This document shows positions 1 through 9,859 of a DNA stretch of 64,000 bases, in pieces. Made by a program: the position numbers and the translations under genes. The notes beneath the pieces are model-generated. The model saw only the letters and a program-made list of their open reading frames with translations. It searched no databases and had not been told where the DNA came from. Each line of letters opens with the position of its first letter. Positions within the stretch are counted from its first letter, which is position 1. Origin of the DNA: Trileptium ribeirensis (taxonomy: Eukaryota; Nematoda; Enoplea; Enoplida; Thoracostomopsidae); assembly GCA_030248225.1 (NCBI GenBank), contig JASANE010000706.1, positions 62,001 through 126,000 on the forward strand, in the 5' to 3' direction.

Positions 1-455
1 AAGCCCAAAAGAAAGAAAACAAAAAAAGAAAAGGAACGAAAAAGGCAAAAAGCAACAAACAACAAGAGAAACAAGAGCAAAACAAGGCAACGAGAAAAGC
101 AACAAGAACACAAACCAAAACCCAACAACACAAAAAAAACCAACACAACAAACAACAAACAAAAACACCCACAACAACAACAACAACACAACAAACACAA
201 GAACAAAAACAGCACAAAAAAACAACAAGCACAACCCACAAAAAACAACAACCCCAACCAACAAAACCCCCCAAAGAAAAACACAACAGAACAAAACAAA
301 ACAGCCAAAACAAAACAAAAAAACACAGACCCAAAAACAACAAAAAACAAAAAATAAAAAAACAAAAAAAAAAACCACCACCAAAAAAAAAAAAAAAAAA
401 AAAAACAAAAAAAAAAAAAACACAAAAAAAAACAAAAAACCAAAAAAAACAACAT
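1..455. other. A/C-rich tract almost free of T, probable artefact
   Basis: The tract is poly-A interrupted by C and a few G. I see a single T (about 355) before about position 454, although the rest of the window is rich in T. It ends abruptly where the YR retroelement's A1 repeat begins. A contig-end or homopolymer read artefact is the likeliest explanation. A genuine strand-asymmetric low-complexity repeat cannot be excluded. No gene is seen. Confidence 0.75.
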
Positions 456-573
456 CTGAAATTTTCATGGAAACTATTTTGCCTATGCAAAACAGCTTTA
501 GTTATATATTGTTCAAGTTTTGGGATACAGATCATTGCAAGGTTTGGTGATTATAGTTCATGTCAGTGTTTAT
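456..573 (+). repeat. Split direct repeat A1
   Basis: This 118-bp repeat starts CTGAAATTTTCATGG and recurs, identical as read, at 3279-3396. It forms the left end of the YR retroelement and the presumed start of its transcript. It contains an ATG (560) opening a 14-codon reading frame that ends just before the gag start. That may be an upstream ORF of no consequence. Confidence 0.9.
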
Positions 574-596
574 TTACGTTGCAAGTCGAGCTGCGT

Positions 597-1247
597 ATGT
601 CTGACTCTGAACATCCAGCGACGTCTGGCACGCAAGTTTCTGAAGCTCGTGTACTGGAGCTTATAAGACAGAACTCATCTGATCCTTCTTCGGTTTCTAA
701 CGTTAGTCATATTAACCTAAGCTCTAAATATTTGCAACATCAAGTGGATTGTTTAGCTCGTATCGAAAGGCCAATAATCAAAGCAGAAGCTATTCTAGCC
801 AGTGGTGTTGACGAAATTGACCCAACAACGCTTTCCACTCTCTTGGCCGAGTCTCGCGCTCAGATTAAAGAACGCTGTAAGCTCCTTCGTATCGCTGACC
901 TCGGTGGTTGGGCGGCAGTTTCTAATTACAAGGGCTCGTCCGATATTGGCGATTCTCCAGAGGATAGCCGCCGAATTCAAAAAGCAATTGACACAGCTAA
1001 AGCCAAACGCTCCTTACGTTTCTCTTACGGCAACCGCAATGTCCCTTATTCGTCTCAAGCGCCCCGGTTCAGGACATCAGCAGAGGCTGGAGCTCGGTTC
1101 GCCGGCACATATTCCCCCAAAGCGTTTACGGCTTCTTCAGCGAAGCAACTTATGCCATGCTTCACCTGCGGCCGCATTGGACATTTCTCCCACGAATGTC
1201 CTTACGCCAAAGCCGAGTGTCCCAGCGACGCTGGTACCTCCAAGTAG
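597..1247 (+). CDS. Gag-like protein with CCHC zinc knuckle (YR retroelement ORF1)
   Basis: This 216-aa protein is the first ORF of the YR retrotransposon, 24 bp after A1. A perfect C-x2-C-x4-H-x4-C zinc knuckle (starting CFTCGRIGHF) begins near residue 188, close to the C-terminus, as in retroelement nucleocapsids that bind the RNA template. The upstream part is charged and predicted helical, consistent with a capsid-like assembly region, though I recognise no fold. I chose the ATG at 597 because the frame extends upstream only through a non-ATG codon. The ORF overlaps the RT frame (+1 relative to gag) for about 200 bp, which suggests frameshifting, reinitiation or splicing for pol expression. 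No internal stop is seen. Confidence 0.85.
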   Translation: MSDSEHPATSGTQVSEARVLELIRQNSSDPSSVSNVSHINLSSKYLQHQVDCLARIERPIIKAEAILASGVDEIDPTTLSTLLAESRAQIKERCKLLRIADLGGWAAVSNYKGSSDIGDSPEDSRRIQKAIDTAKAKRSLRFSYGNRNVPYSSQAPRFRTSAEAGARFAGTYSPKAFTASSAKQLMPCFTCGRIGHFSHECPYAKAECPSDAGTSK

Positions 1248-3219
1248 AATCATCCGTTTCTCCAATTCGGGTAAGTCGTTTGACAATGAATTGTTATGCA
1301 AACAGCATGCGCCTAAGTTGGCGATTAAAGGTAGTCTTTCTAGGCATTTCTGTAACTGGTCTAGAATCACGCGGAACAGCTTTGTGTTGCACATGGTTAA
1401 ACACGGTTTTACCATTCCGTTCGTGGCAGTTCCTCCAGAGAAACATTCAGCGAATAATTTTTCCGCGTTCAGACACGGTGAGTTTGTTCGGGAAACCATC
1501 GTGGACTTGGTTTACAACGGTTTTGCATCGCGAGTTTCAGAGCCGCCCATAGTGGTAAATCCCCTGTCTGTAGCTATTCAGGCTACGGGGAAGAAAAGGT
1601 TGATTCTAGACCTCAGATATGTTAACAGTTTCACAAAGCCACCTAAGTTTAAACTGGAAGACCTGCGTACAGTGCTTTCCTTAGTTTCGCGCGATGGTTA
1701 CATGTCTAGCTTCGACATCAAGTCCGGTTACTACCACTTGGATGTCCATCCGCACTACCGACAGTTTTTGGGCTTTTCATGGGTCTTTGGAGACGTCACT
1801 GAATATTTTTATTTTAATGTTCTGCCGTTCGGCTTGTCTCTGGGCCCTTTCTTGTTCACGAAACTTCTTCGCCCAGTTATTTGTTTCTGGAGATCTCAAG
1901 GTATATCAGTGTCCGTATATTTGGATGACGGTTTAATAACTCACCAACAGTTTAGTACAGCCCTGCAGCATGCAGAAACATGTAGACGTGATTTACGCTC
2001 CTTAGGATTTTTTGAAAATGAGAAATGCAGTTGGTACCCTTCGCGCCGTTTGAAGCATTTGGGTTATATTATAGATTTATCACAATTCTGTTTAGAAGTA
2101 CCGGCTAACAAGCTGGACAATGTTCGGAAGGTGGTGGCTGCGTGCCTGGATTCAACACATGTATCCGCTCGGATGTTGGCCAAGGCTTCAGGTACGATTA
2201 TATCTCTTAGTCCAGTTGCAGGTTGTATTACTAGGCTCATGACCAGGGGATTGTATGCTGATATCTGTAATGCTTCTCAGTGGGATAAGAGGGTTACTTT
2301 GAGTTCTCGGTGTCTTCAGGATCTCTTTTTTTGGAAGCATCAAATCGCACGCTTGCCTACTCAGAGGATGCTAGCTTATTCTCTCCCCGCTACGCTTGTT
2401 TTCTGCGATGCCAGTGCTACAGGAGGCGCAGCAGTTTTTATTCAAGGTAACACAGAGGCTTATGAGGTTATTAACTTTAGTTCCGCCGATAGCAATTCTA
2501 GTTCTACATATCGTGAGTTGCGGGCTATAGAGCTGGGGCTTTATTCTTTTAAACACTTACTAGCCCACAAACTGGTTAAATTCTATTCTGATAATCAGGC
2601 CGTTTGCGCTATTGTCCGTGTAGGCAGTCCGAATCCGGATCTGCAGGCTATTGCGCTTCGTCTACTCAGTCTTTGTATTCAATACCAGATTCGTTTGGAG
2701 ATCGAGTGGCTCCCCAGGTCGTTGAATCTGAAGGCTGACTATTTGAGCAGGCAATACGATTGGGACGACTGGTCAGTTTCCGATTTTGTATTTTCCTATA
2801 TTTCTAGGGCAGTTGGTCCGTTTACTATTGATCGTTTTGCTAACTGCGTTAATGCTAAGCTGCCTAGGTTTAATTCGAAGATTTGGTTCCCTGGTTGTGA
2901 ACAGGTTGACTGCTTTGCCGTCTCATGGTCTGGTGAAAACAATTGGTGCGTACCCCCGGTTGGTCTGGTCTCCCGCACGTTACAGCATATGCGGCTTAGC
3001 TCTGCTAGGGGTGTGGTAATCTTACCTGAGTGGCCGTCGGCAATTTTTTGGCCAAAACTCTTGGCTTTCAACTCTACATACGCCCAACATGTTATCCGAG
3101 ACATAAGGTTTGCTCCATCTCGCTCCCTCATTGTGTCCGGTTCTCAAAAATTTTCTATTTTCGGTCCAGATTTCCGCAGCCCTCTTCGAGCTTTCTACTA
3201 CAATTTTACAACTTTGTAA
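1039..3219 (+). CDS. Reverse transcriptase-RNase H with methyltransferase-like C-terminus
   Basis: Numbered from the ATG at 1039, this is a 726-aa polyprotein. The RT palm has the KRLILDLRYVN block, the FDIKSGYYHL block and a YLDD active site at residues 294-297. RNase H follows with its acidic residues in FCDAS (D457), YRELRA (E493), YSDNQA (D518) and KADYLSR (D567). The tail from about residue 595 (TIDRFAN, later VPPV at about 638-641) resembles the phage Dam-like N6-adenine methyltransferase domain of DIRS-group elements, but an NPPY-type catalytic motif is not intact. The protein would copy element RNA to DNA. The start is uncertain: the frame is open upstream to 802 without an ATG, so a gag-pol frameshift is possible. 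It ends 5 bp before B1. Confidence 0.88.
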   Translation: MSLIRLKRPGSGHQQRLELGSPAHIPPKRLRLLQRSNLCHASPAAALDISPTNVLTPKPSVPATLVPPSRIIRFSNSGKSFDNELLCKQHAPKLAIKGSLSRHFCNWSRITRNSFVLHMVKHGFTIPFVAVPPEKHSANNFSAFRHGEFVRETIVDLVYNGFASRVSEPPIVVNPLSVAIQATGKKRLILDLRYVNSFTKPPKFKLEDLRTVLSLVSRDGYMSSFDIKSGYYHLDVHPHYRQFLGFSWVFGDVTEYFYFNVLPFGLSLGPFLFTKLLRPVICFWRSQGISVSVYLDDGLITHQQFSTALQHAETCRRDLRSLGFFENEKCSWYPSRRLKHLGYIIDLSQFCLEVPANKLDNVRKVVAACLDSTHVSARMLAKASGTIISLSPVAGCITRLMTRGLYADICNASQWDKRVTLSSRCLQDLFFWKHQIARLPTQRMLAYSLPATLVFCDASATGGAAVFIQGNTEAYEVINFSSADSNSSSTYRELRAIELGLYSFKHLLAHKLVKFYSDNQAVCAIVRVGSPNPDLQAIALRLLSLCIQYQIRLEIEWLPRSLNLKADYLSRQYDWDDWSVSDFVFSYISRAVGPFTIDRFANCVNAKLPRFNSKIWFPGCEQVDCFAVSWSGENNWCVPPVGLVSRTLQHMRLSSARGVVILPEWPSAIFWPKLLAFNSTYAQHVIRDIRFAPSRSLIVSGSQKFSIFGPDFRSPLRAFYYNFTTL

Positions 3220-3223
3220 CATT

Positions 3224-3396
3224 GCATATTTGTTTTTAATTGCTGTCATGAAAATGTAGGTTATTTTGTTAAAAATAACTGAAATTTTCATGGAAACTAT
3301 TTTGCCTATGCAAAACAGCTTTAGTTATATATTGTTCAAGTTTTGGGATACAGATCATTGCAAGGTTTGGTGATTATAGTTCATGTCAGTGTTTAT
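3224..3396 (+). repeat. Internal split repeats B1 (3224-3278) and A2 (3279-3396)
   Basis: B1 (55 bp) recurs at 4483-4537 and A2 recurs at 456-573, both identical as read. The B1A2 junction is the usual internal repeat of split-direct-repeat YR elements and is thought to template formation of the circular DNA intermediate. Here it separates RT-RNase H from the recombinase. After A2 comes a C-run (about 3406-3418) and then a polypyrimidine stretch ending TTTTATTTTCCAG at 3459, a good splice-acceptor match just before the recombinase frame. Confidence 0.9.
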
Positions 3397-3459
3397 CTAC
3401 CCTTCCCCCCCCCCCCTCCCTCATATTTCTATTGTCTCAATTTAGTTTTTATTTTCCAG

Positions 3460-4454
3460 AAATCAAATCCTTCGCAGCTGGCAGATTCCTGGCGCCCTGC
3501 TTCAGTTCTGCTGCATGTCAGCGCAGCATTTCCGAGTTGCCGAAATTTTTGTTTGCGTCCAAGGCACCCTCGACTGTAAAAATTTATCTCCGCAGTTTGG
3601 TCAAATTTTCCACCTGGTGCGCGATCAACTGTTTTCAATGGCTTCCGGCTTCGACAACGTGCGTCTCTGCTTATCTCAAATTTTTGTGCGATCAAGGTAT
3701 GTCTAGTTCCACTATTTCCATAGCGTGGTCTTCTATAGTATGGGCTCACGACTTGTCAGGACTTCAGTCTCCCGCCTGTAACGCCATCTGTAAACTGGTT
3801 TGCGAAACTGCAAAACGTGTTGCCTCGATCGCTACTCCCGTCCGTCGCACATCCTCAATAAGCTTGTCTCGCTTTGTTTTTATTATGCGACGTCTAGTAC
3901 GTACTGACATGTCAGTTCACAGGCTTCAGTTGGCTTTCCTCCTGCAAACAATGTTTTTTGGTTATCTACGTTGTGGTGAAGCTTTGGACCTGTTGTTGTC
4001 TAGCGTCAAGGTGGCTGCAGACCACCTTGAACTTTGTATAAGGGGTTCTAAAACGGATCAGCTTCGTCGAGGACAGTCGGTGTTTATTTCGCTATCGTAT
4101 TCTAGTTACTGCCCTAGTGTAATTTTCGCTCGCTTAAAATCGGCATTGCAGCGTAATTACTATTTTTCTAAAGATGACTACATTTTCTCCGATCCTACTC
4201 GTAAGGTTCGTTGGTCTTACAGCTATTGTCGATTACTGTTACAACGATTGTTACGGGAGTTTGATATTTCAGGACGTATTACTCTTCATAGCTTCCGGGC
4301 TGGAGGAGCCACTGCTTCCGCTACGACATCCGATCCACCGGAAGAACGGTTACTTATGGAGCACGGACGGTGGAGTTCGCCGAGTTCGAAGAACTTATAT
4401 TTGCATTCGTCGCTAGGCGGAAAACTTTCAGTAACGAAACATATAGTGTTTTGA
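3460..4454 (+). CDS. Tyrosine recombinase (YR) of the Ngaro/PAT-type element
   Basis: This is an open frame of about 330 codons encoding a phage-integrase-family recombinase, which would insert the circular DNA copy. The catalytic set is complete: Arg in YLRCGEA (codon 3969), Lys in RGSKTDQ (4050), H-x-x-R in LHSFRAGG (4287 and 4296), the HGRW block (Trp 4371) and nucleophile Tyr in NLYLHSS (4398). The N-terminal SAM-like domain is represented by SKAPSTVKIYLRSLVKF. The frame has no ATG before about codon 90, and a splice acceptor ends at 3459. I therefore take the start as an exon boundary: the recombinase is probably made from a spliced or A2-initiated transcript. B2 follows 28 bp after the stop. 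Confidence 0.88.
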
Positions 4455-4482
4455 ATTCACCATACCATGCATCTATCTATCT

Positions 4483-4537
4483 GCATATTTGTTTTTAATT
4501 GCTGTCATGAAAATGTAGGTTATTTTGTTAAAAATAA
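4483..4537 (+). repeat. Split direct repeat B2, right end of the YR element
   Basis: This 55-bp repeat matches B1 exactly as read (from GCATATTTGTTTTTAATTGC). The very next base, 4538, is where sequence shared with the downstream gypsy LTR begins, so the two elements touch without intervening host DNA. Confidence 0.9.
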
Positions 4538-4822
4538 TCGTATATAATATCGAGCTTTAGCTTGCATTTGTTCCCTCGTACTGCTATGGCTTTGTAAATC
4601 AATCGTTTGATTTTTCTTTGCTAGTTCTTAGACTTTTGCAGGCGAATCGGCTCGTATATCTGACTGTCGCGGTCAGTTTCTTCGACTTTTGCAGTCGAAC
4701 CCGATCGCACATCTGACTGTTGCAATCAGTAGGATAGCCCTAGAAGCAGTATCAAACAGTAGCATTTTCAGTTGTTGCAGCTGGCAACGAGGAATACTTA
4801 ATTTTATCAAGTGAACCTCGTT
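4538..4822 (+). repeat. Ty3/gypsy 5' LTR
   Basis: This block, from TCGTATATAATATCGAG to GTGAACCTCGTT, is repeated with many substitutions and indels at 7282-7591, so the two are an LTR pair of an old insertion. The 3' copy is preceded by TG (7280-7281), the usual LTR start. The 5' copy lacks it and begins flush with the YR element. The primer-binding site is missing, because pol sequence follows the LTR directly. Confidence 0.8.
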
Positions 4823-6860
4823 AGATTGGATGTCGTACTGGGCACGGTTTTCGAGCGATTAAGACTGACGGATCTGAAATTAACGTTGAAGAAATGTGAG
4901 TTTGGAAAGAGCAGCGTGCCTTTTCTCGGTCATGCGTTGTCGAAACATGGTTTCTTTCCAGAGTTAGTCAAAGTCGACAAGGTGGTTAACTGGACAACAC
5001 CAAAAACGGTGAAGGAAGTACAAGCGTTTATGGGTCTAGCATCGTACTGTAGACAATTCATCTTTAATTTTGCACGTATCGCGACTCCGCTGCATGACCC
5101 GACGAATAAAGCAACTAAATTTACATGGTCGGACAAATGTGAAAAATCTTTAATGAACTGAATCGTCGCCTATCAAGTAAAATTATGGTGATTCAAACTA
5201 GCTTTTGGTGATTCAAACTCATGTGAGCGATAATTCGGTTGGAGTAGTTCTCAGTCAGGTATATACCGGAGGCTGTGAGCATCCAATATCATACGCAATC
5301 CGGATACTGAACAAGTCGGAAAGACGCTATCCTGTTGTCGAGACGGAAACGTTAACTGTCGTCTGGGCAACAGTCTTTCGACAGTACATATACGGTCAAT
5401 CGTTCGCTGTTGTAACCGATCATCAGCCACTAAAATGATTGCTTACTGCGAAGGATCCACACGGTCGACTTTGCCGACGGTGCCTGATGCTACAAATATA
5501 CGACGTTACAGTAATTCACAGGCCAGGAATGGAAAACAAGAACGCGGACGCACTGTCGCGGAGGCAAGCTGGATGTAATTGAACCTATAATTGATGGCAT
5601 ACTCGACGCGCGTAGCACATACACGCAGATGCTGCGTCAAAAGGAACGTGCGCCGACTGCATATAGCGGCACTGTAGTCAAAATTGAGGCGATAAATGGG
5701 GACGACTTGGACATACAGATGTTACAATCTGAGGACCAAATGGCGACGATGATAAAGCGAAATATGCATGTACCAGCTGACCATTCCAATTGTGTTGTCA
5801 GTGATAACATATTATACCATGTGGGCACAGCACGTAACCGACGGCAATTATATGTCTCTGAATTGCTACGGCAACAGGTGCTAGATGCCTGTCGCGATCA
5901 TTTACTCGATGGGCATTTCGGAGTCCGGAAAACGCTCCAGAAAGTAACTGACCGTTACTATTGGCTACTGCATACAGCTATGTCAAGAAGTTGTGTGGAC
6001 ACTGTGAAGCATGTATCACGCGCAAGAGTCTGTATGTTGGATCTGCATCATATTGACAGCGTTGCACTGTGGTATTAGATTGCAAGCGACGTTTTTAGAC
6101 CATCGGCAAAAATGAAATCGAACAAGAAATACGTAGTTGTGTTCATAGAGTTTTATACGAAATAGGTGGAGTACTTCGCGGTACCCGATATGAGAGCAGA
6201 TACCATCGCTAAAGCGTTCGTCGAAGAAGTTGTTTGTCGCTTTGTCGTGGCACACTTTTTCTAGTCAGATCGTGGAAAATATCGTACATCGGAATAGATG
6301 AAAGAGATGCGCCGATTACTCGGTGTGCGTAAGCTGTACACCACTTCTTACCATCATGTCGGCGACTGTATGGTAGTACGATTGAATCACACATTAGAAG
6401 CCATGGTCAGTTTACACGTTAACATAAACCAAGATAATTGGGACGAAATTTTTCCGTATGAATGTTTCGGTTATCGCAACAGTATTCAATCGAAATCCTA
6501 CGAATTTCGGTTGCAATCCAGCTTCACTACCTACTTCACAGGTTGGTGTCCGTTCCAAGCAAAGAATATTGTCCAGCGTTGAGTGACAGGCTGAAACGAG
6601 CGTGCGACTTGGCCAAGGACGTAATAGGTGCAGCTTAAACCAACAGAAGCGTCAACATGATAAAAAGGCGTGGAATCTACCGTTTCGGGCAGGTGATCGG
6701 GTCTACCTATTTACAGCAGTTGTTCATGGCAACGCTAAAAAGTTGACAAGGTTTTAGCGTGGGCTTTATAGGATAATTGATATTTCGTCGAACGGTATGG
6801 AAGCTACGATACAGACAGTCGGTCGAACAACCAAACGTGTTACATAACTTGTAACCGTTA
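4823..6860 (+). pseudogene. Ty3/gypsy pol remnant (RT end, RNase H, integrase)
   Basis: This is a decayed polyprotein running RT to integrase. Positions 4823-5161 encode the end of the RT and the connection (KKCEFG, FLGHALS, VQAFMGLASYCRQFI). Positions 5205-5438 are RNase H (ISYAIRILNKSERRYPVVE, then VVTDHQPLK). Positions 5629-6078 contain the integrase H2C2 zinc region (DGHFGVRKTL), with a frameshift before CGHCEACITRK. The core is traceable at 6120-6260 and 6298-6480, with stops, and a GD-V-x-L C-terminal region at about 6690. Gag, protease and most of the RT are missing, so the LTR is fused to late RT. A 20-bp direct duplication (5187-5219) breaks the frame before RNase H. It is not functional. 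Confidence 0.88.
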
Positions 6861-7281
6861 GGCTTTTAAACGGGTAAATAGCCAAAGAAATTTTCTCGCT
6901 AACGACTTAGGATAAAACAACGTAAATGCTGGTTGTGTTGGTGGTGAAGCTCAATTAAAAAGTAAGGGAAGCGAAAGACAAATCAAACTTACACTGTGAT
7001 TACGAAGGAGGATGGGACAATGTATGTGAAGATGCTGTACTAACTGACTCGTATGGAATATAGATGCAGAGCGCTCAGCCAAAGGTCTATTTGCCTTTGA
7101 TAACGAGGAAACGGGTGTTAGGTTGCGGATTTTATGCTCTTTCGATTTCGAAAAGAGTCAATATTTATGGAGCGCAAGGAGCTGATTGCAATTTTAGTTG
7201 TTTTGACTATAATTTTTATGAAATCGAGATTACAAAATATTGTAGTTGTTTTGACTGAGAAAAGGTTGTAGTGAACTTATG
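6861..7281 (+). other. Decayed 3' untranslated part of the gypsy element
   Basis: No coding similarity is seen between the integrase remnant and the 3' LTR. A purine-rich run near 7255-7266 could be a relic of the polypurine tract. Confidence 0.45.
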
Positions 7282-7591
7282 TCGTATATAATATCGAGCT
7301 TTAGCATGCATTTGTTCCTTCGTAGTGCTATGGCGTAGTAAATCAATCTTTTGATTTTTCTTTGCTAGTTGTTCGACTTTTGCAGTCGACTAGGCTCGTA
7401 TATCTGACTGTTTCAGACAGTTTCTTGGACTGTTGCAGTCGAACCCGCTCGAACATCAGAGTGCTGCAGTCAGTAGGATAGCTTCAGAAGTGTCTCAATT
7501 GATTAACTATTACAGTTGGATACTTATTCTTCATTTTCAGCTGTTGCAGCTGGTGACGAGGAACATTTGATTTAGTCGCGTGAACCTCGTT
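7282..7591 (+). repeat. Ty3/gypsy 3' LTR
   Basis: This is the partner of 4538-4822, somewhat longer owing to indels. It retains the shared ends TCGTATATAATATCGAG and GTGAACCTCGTT. A preceding TG marks the likely true LTR start at 7280. No target-site duplication can be tested, because the left flank is another element. Confidence 0.8.
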
Positions 7592-7744
7592 GGATATATT
7601 ATATCGACACTTTTTCCAGAGTCTACGCTTTTGTCCAATCCATTACGGACTCTAGCAATTGTGTACAAGTTGATATTTTTGCCACGAAATTATGCTGGTT
7701 GAAACAACTTAGACTGATTTTGTAGATAAAGATACTACATAATC

Positions 7745-9310
7745 AGTTATAATGGAGTTCCATTAATGTACAACCGTTTGACGGTAAAGATATCTGCCTT
7801 TAATACAATGGTTCCGACGGTTCTCCTTTTTTATAAACAGGCACTATATCTGCACACATCCACGGTGCGAGTAACTTCCCATTAATAAAGGACTGCTCAA
7901 AAATATGTAACAGGGAGAACCAGAGAAACGTCCGTAAACCGTTCAGAAAGTATTGTCTATAGCCATCGAGAGAATAAACCTTCAAATAAACAAGCCCATA
8001 AATTTATGAACAAGTTGAGGTAAAAACGATGCCCACGAGATTCTATTTTCATAGTGGCCTGCTTCGCTAATTGAACTTTGTTGGTCATCCTTGGTCAAAA
8101 CTGTTGCAAGAGCCTCTACTAGAAGATTACAACACGATTTATCGTCAGTAATTAAAGATCCATCCGATGATTGCAGCGCAGTGACGGCCAATTTAACAGC
8201 AATACAGTTTCGGCGTACTTAAAAAGAATATTCCTATCACCACTGTTCCGAATCCGTTATTCTAGGTTTGGTTTGGAATCGGGAAATTGCTTTACTGCAT
8301 TTTAAAATGTGTTTCTTGTATTCATCGAAATTGGAATTCTGTTTACTTACCCTCCATAGTCTGGATTGCTGCTTGATAAAGTTTTGGATGAAACGTGGAA
8401 CTTTTCAGCACTATCACGACGAATGTTGACTTTAGGAGCAACATCACACAATCATCGTTTAGTAATTACAAAATGTATACTGTTTATCATCAATGGTAAC
8501 GGTAGAATTGTATATGACATCTCATTCATACGATAATAGATACTGAGTTAACAATTCAAAGTTGGCATTTCTAAAATCGTGCATGTAAACAGGCTCTTCT
8601 GCAGTGTTTTTATTTGTGAATCCTACCAAACAAAAATCAATGGATACATGGTCAGCGATAAAGCCAGCACCACTGATTTGCGGAACATTTATTGCTGAAG
8701 ATGTGAAGACATGAGGAAGCAATTTTTTTGCGCGGGTTGGAAAGAATACCATGTGGCACTAATATAATTCTTGTACAAAGTCCATGAAACAGTCATCTGA
8801 CTGATTGTTTACTAAATGTAGTTATCACTGTTTATATTATACGAAGTTAAAATAACCTACTATTGTCAATTTAAAGTACAGTTGCAATGAAACAATAGTA
8901 GTTAAAATCACCTACTATTGCAATTAAACCACTTCACATAATTCAAATATCTCAATGAGATAACTAAAGATGATATATAATAATCAATCGTCTCAATTTT
9001 GTAATCTATAAGTGCAGACCATGCTTTGTTTTGGTGGAATGAAAAGGTATAGCGCGATAATTTTTTCATTTCTGTGTTCATTCCATAGCTTTACAGTGCA
9101 ATATTTTTACACATTTATAATAGAAAAGGGCAACGCAACTACCTCTGCCTAAAGTCCTGTCTTGCCTCTATTAGTTATAGTTGCCACAATCAACCAAAGG
9201 ACCTGAAATGTCAGTGGTTCGCCACGTTTCGCACACCGCAACAACATGAAACAGTTTGCTATGAAGAATTGACTCAAGATCTGAGTCCTTGTTATCTAAA
9301 CTACGGCATT
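7745..9310 (-). pseudogene. Decayed CR1/jockey-type LINE ORF2 (endonuclease and start of RT)
   Basis: Read on the minus strand in element order, these are pieces of one LINE ORF2. At about 9305-9115 are the endonuclease blocks RSLDNK and VVAVCETW, then an R-x-DR segment. At 8752-8522 is the endonuclease end (ADHVSIDF, then HDFRNANFELL). At 8191-7982 is the linker (DGSLITDDKSCCNLL). At 7985-7745 is the start of RT (FINGKLLAPW, then IVPVYKKGEPSEP). The pieces are separated by stops and frameshifts, and the element stops before the RT palm. The order and spacing fit a single old insertion. The lineage is inferred from motif style only. Confidence 0.75.
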
Positions 9311-9859
9311 ATTTGAAATTAATACATTGTGTTGTGTCAACTGAAAGTAAATTCAATTCTTTTATAGTTTATATGAAGTGTTGTGCTGTTGCAAAAAGTT
9401 CTAGTAGGCGGCCATCTTCCAAACGACAGTCTTTGAACACCACAAAGGGCTAGTTGGCGATCACACATCGGTCTGAGTTACCGACTTTATGTAAGCTCAT
9501 TGTTCAGTGCCCAAGCTTTATTTCGTAGTGCTCTGAACCGTTTCCTAGCTTCCTACGACATAGAGTGCCGTAAGTTTCCTTAATGCTACTGATGTCTCGG
9601 AGTCGAGGTGCCTGCTGCAAAACCGATTTCGCGACGCGAGATGATGGTAAACATACTTTCAGAAGCTCGGCGCACGATCGTTATTTGGGGAGAATGCCCG
9701 ATGCAGTCACATGCGGTATACTTCGACTACTGTAGCAGATGGATGATGGTAGTCGCTTCGGCCAAATCCAGCCCATTTTTTCCATACCACTGATTGCTAC
9801 TCAACGACGAAGCAAGGCTTCTTCTTCGTCGTTAGTGTTTGTTTGTACAATTCGCGCAG
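9311..9859. other. Region between LINE ORF2 and ORF1 remnants
   Basis: No clear coding signal is seen. A perfect 10-bp inverted repeat (AACGACGAAG at 9803-9812 and its complement at 9824-9833, 11-nt loop) forms a potential hairpin. An open frame at 9608-9793 on the plus strand starts without ATG and matches nothing I recognise. Confidence 0.4.

Larger units (their letters stand above)
456..4537 (+). mobile_element. Ngaro/PAT-type tyrosine-recombinase retrotransposon, apparently intact
   Basis: The element runs from repeat A1 (456-573) to repeat B2 (4483-4537), with internal B1 (3224-3278) directly followed by A2 (3279-3396). This is the split-direct-repeat (A1...B1A2...B2) arrangement known from Ngaro and PAT elements, not the inverted repeats of DIRS1. 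It carries a gag ORF with a zinc knuckle, RT-RNase H and a YR with all catalytic residues. The two A copies read identical, as do the two B copies, and the ORFs are open, so the insertion should be recent. The YR ORF lies between A2 and B2, whereas the Ngaro layout I know has it before B1. YR elements integrate by recombination without a target duplication, and none is seen. Confidence 0.9.

Noticed and set aside
802..1038. N-terminal extension of the RT frame, open from 802
   Set aside because: It overlaps gag and begins with a non-ATG codon. I use the first ATG (1039) while noting that a frameshift start is possible.
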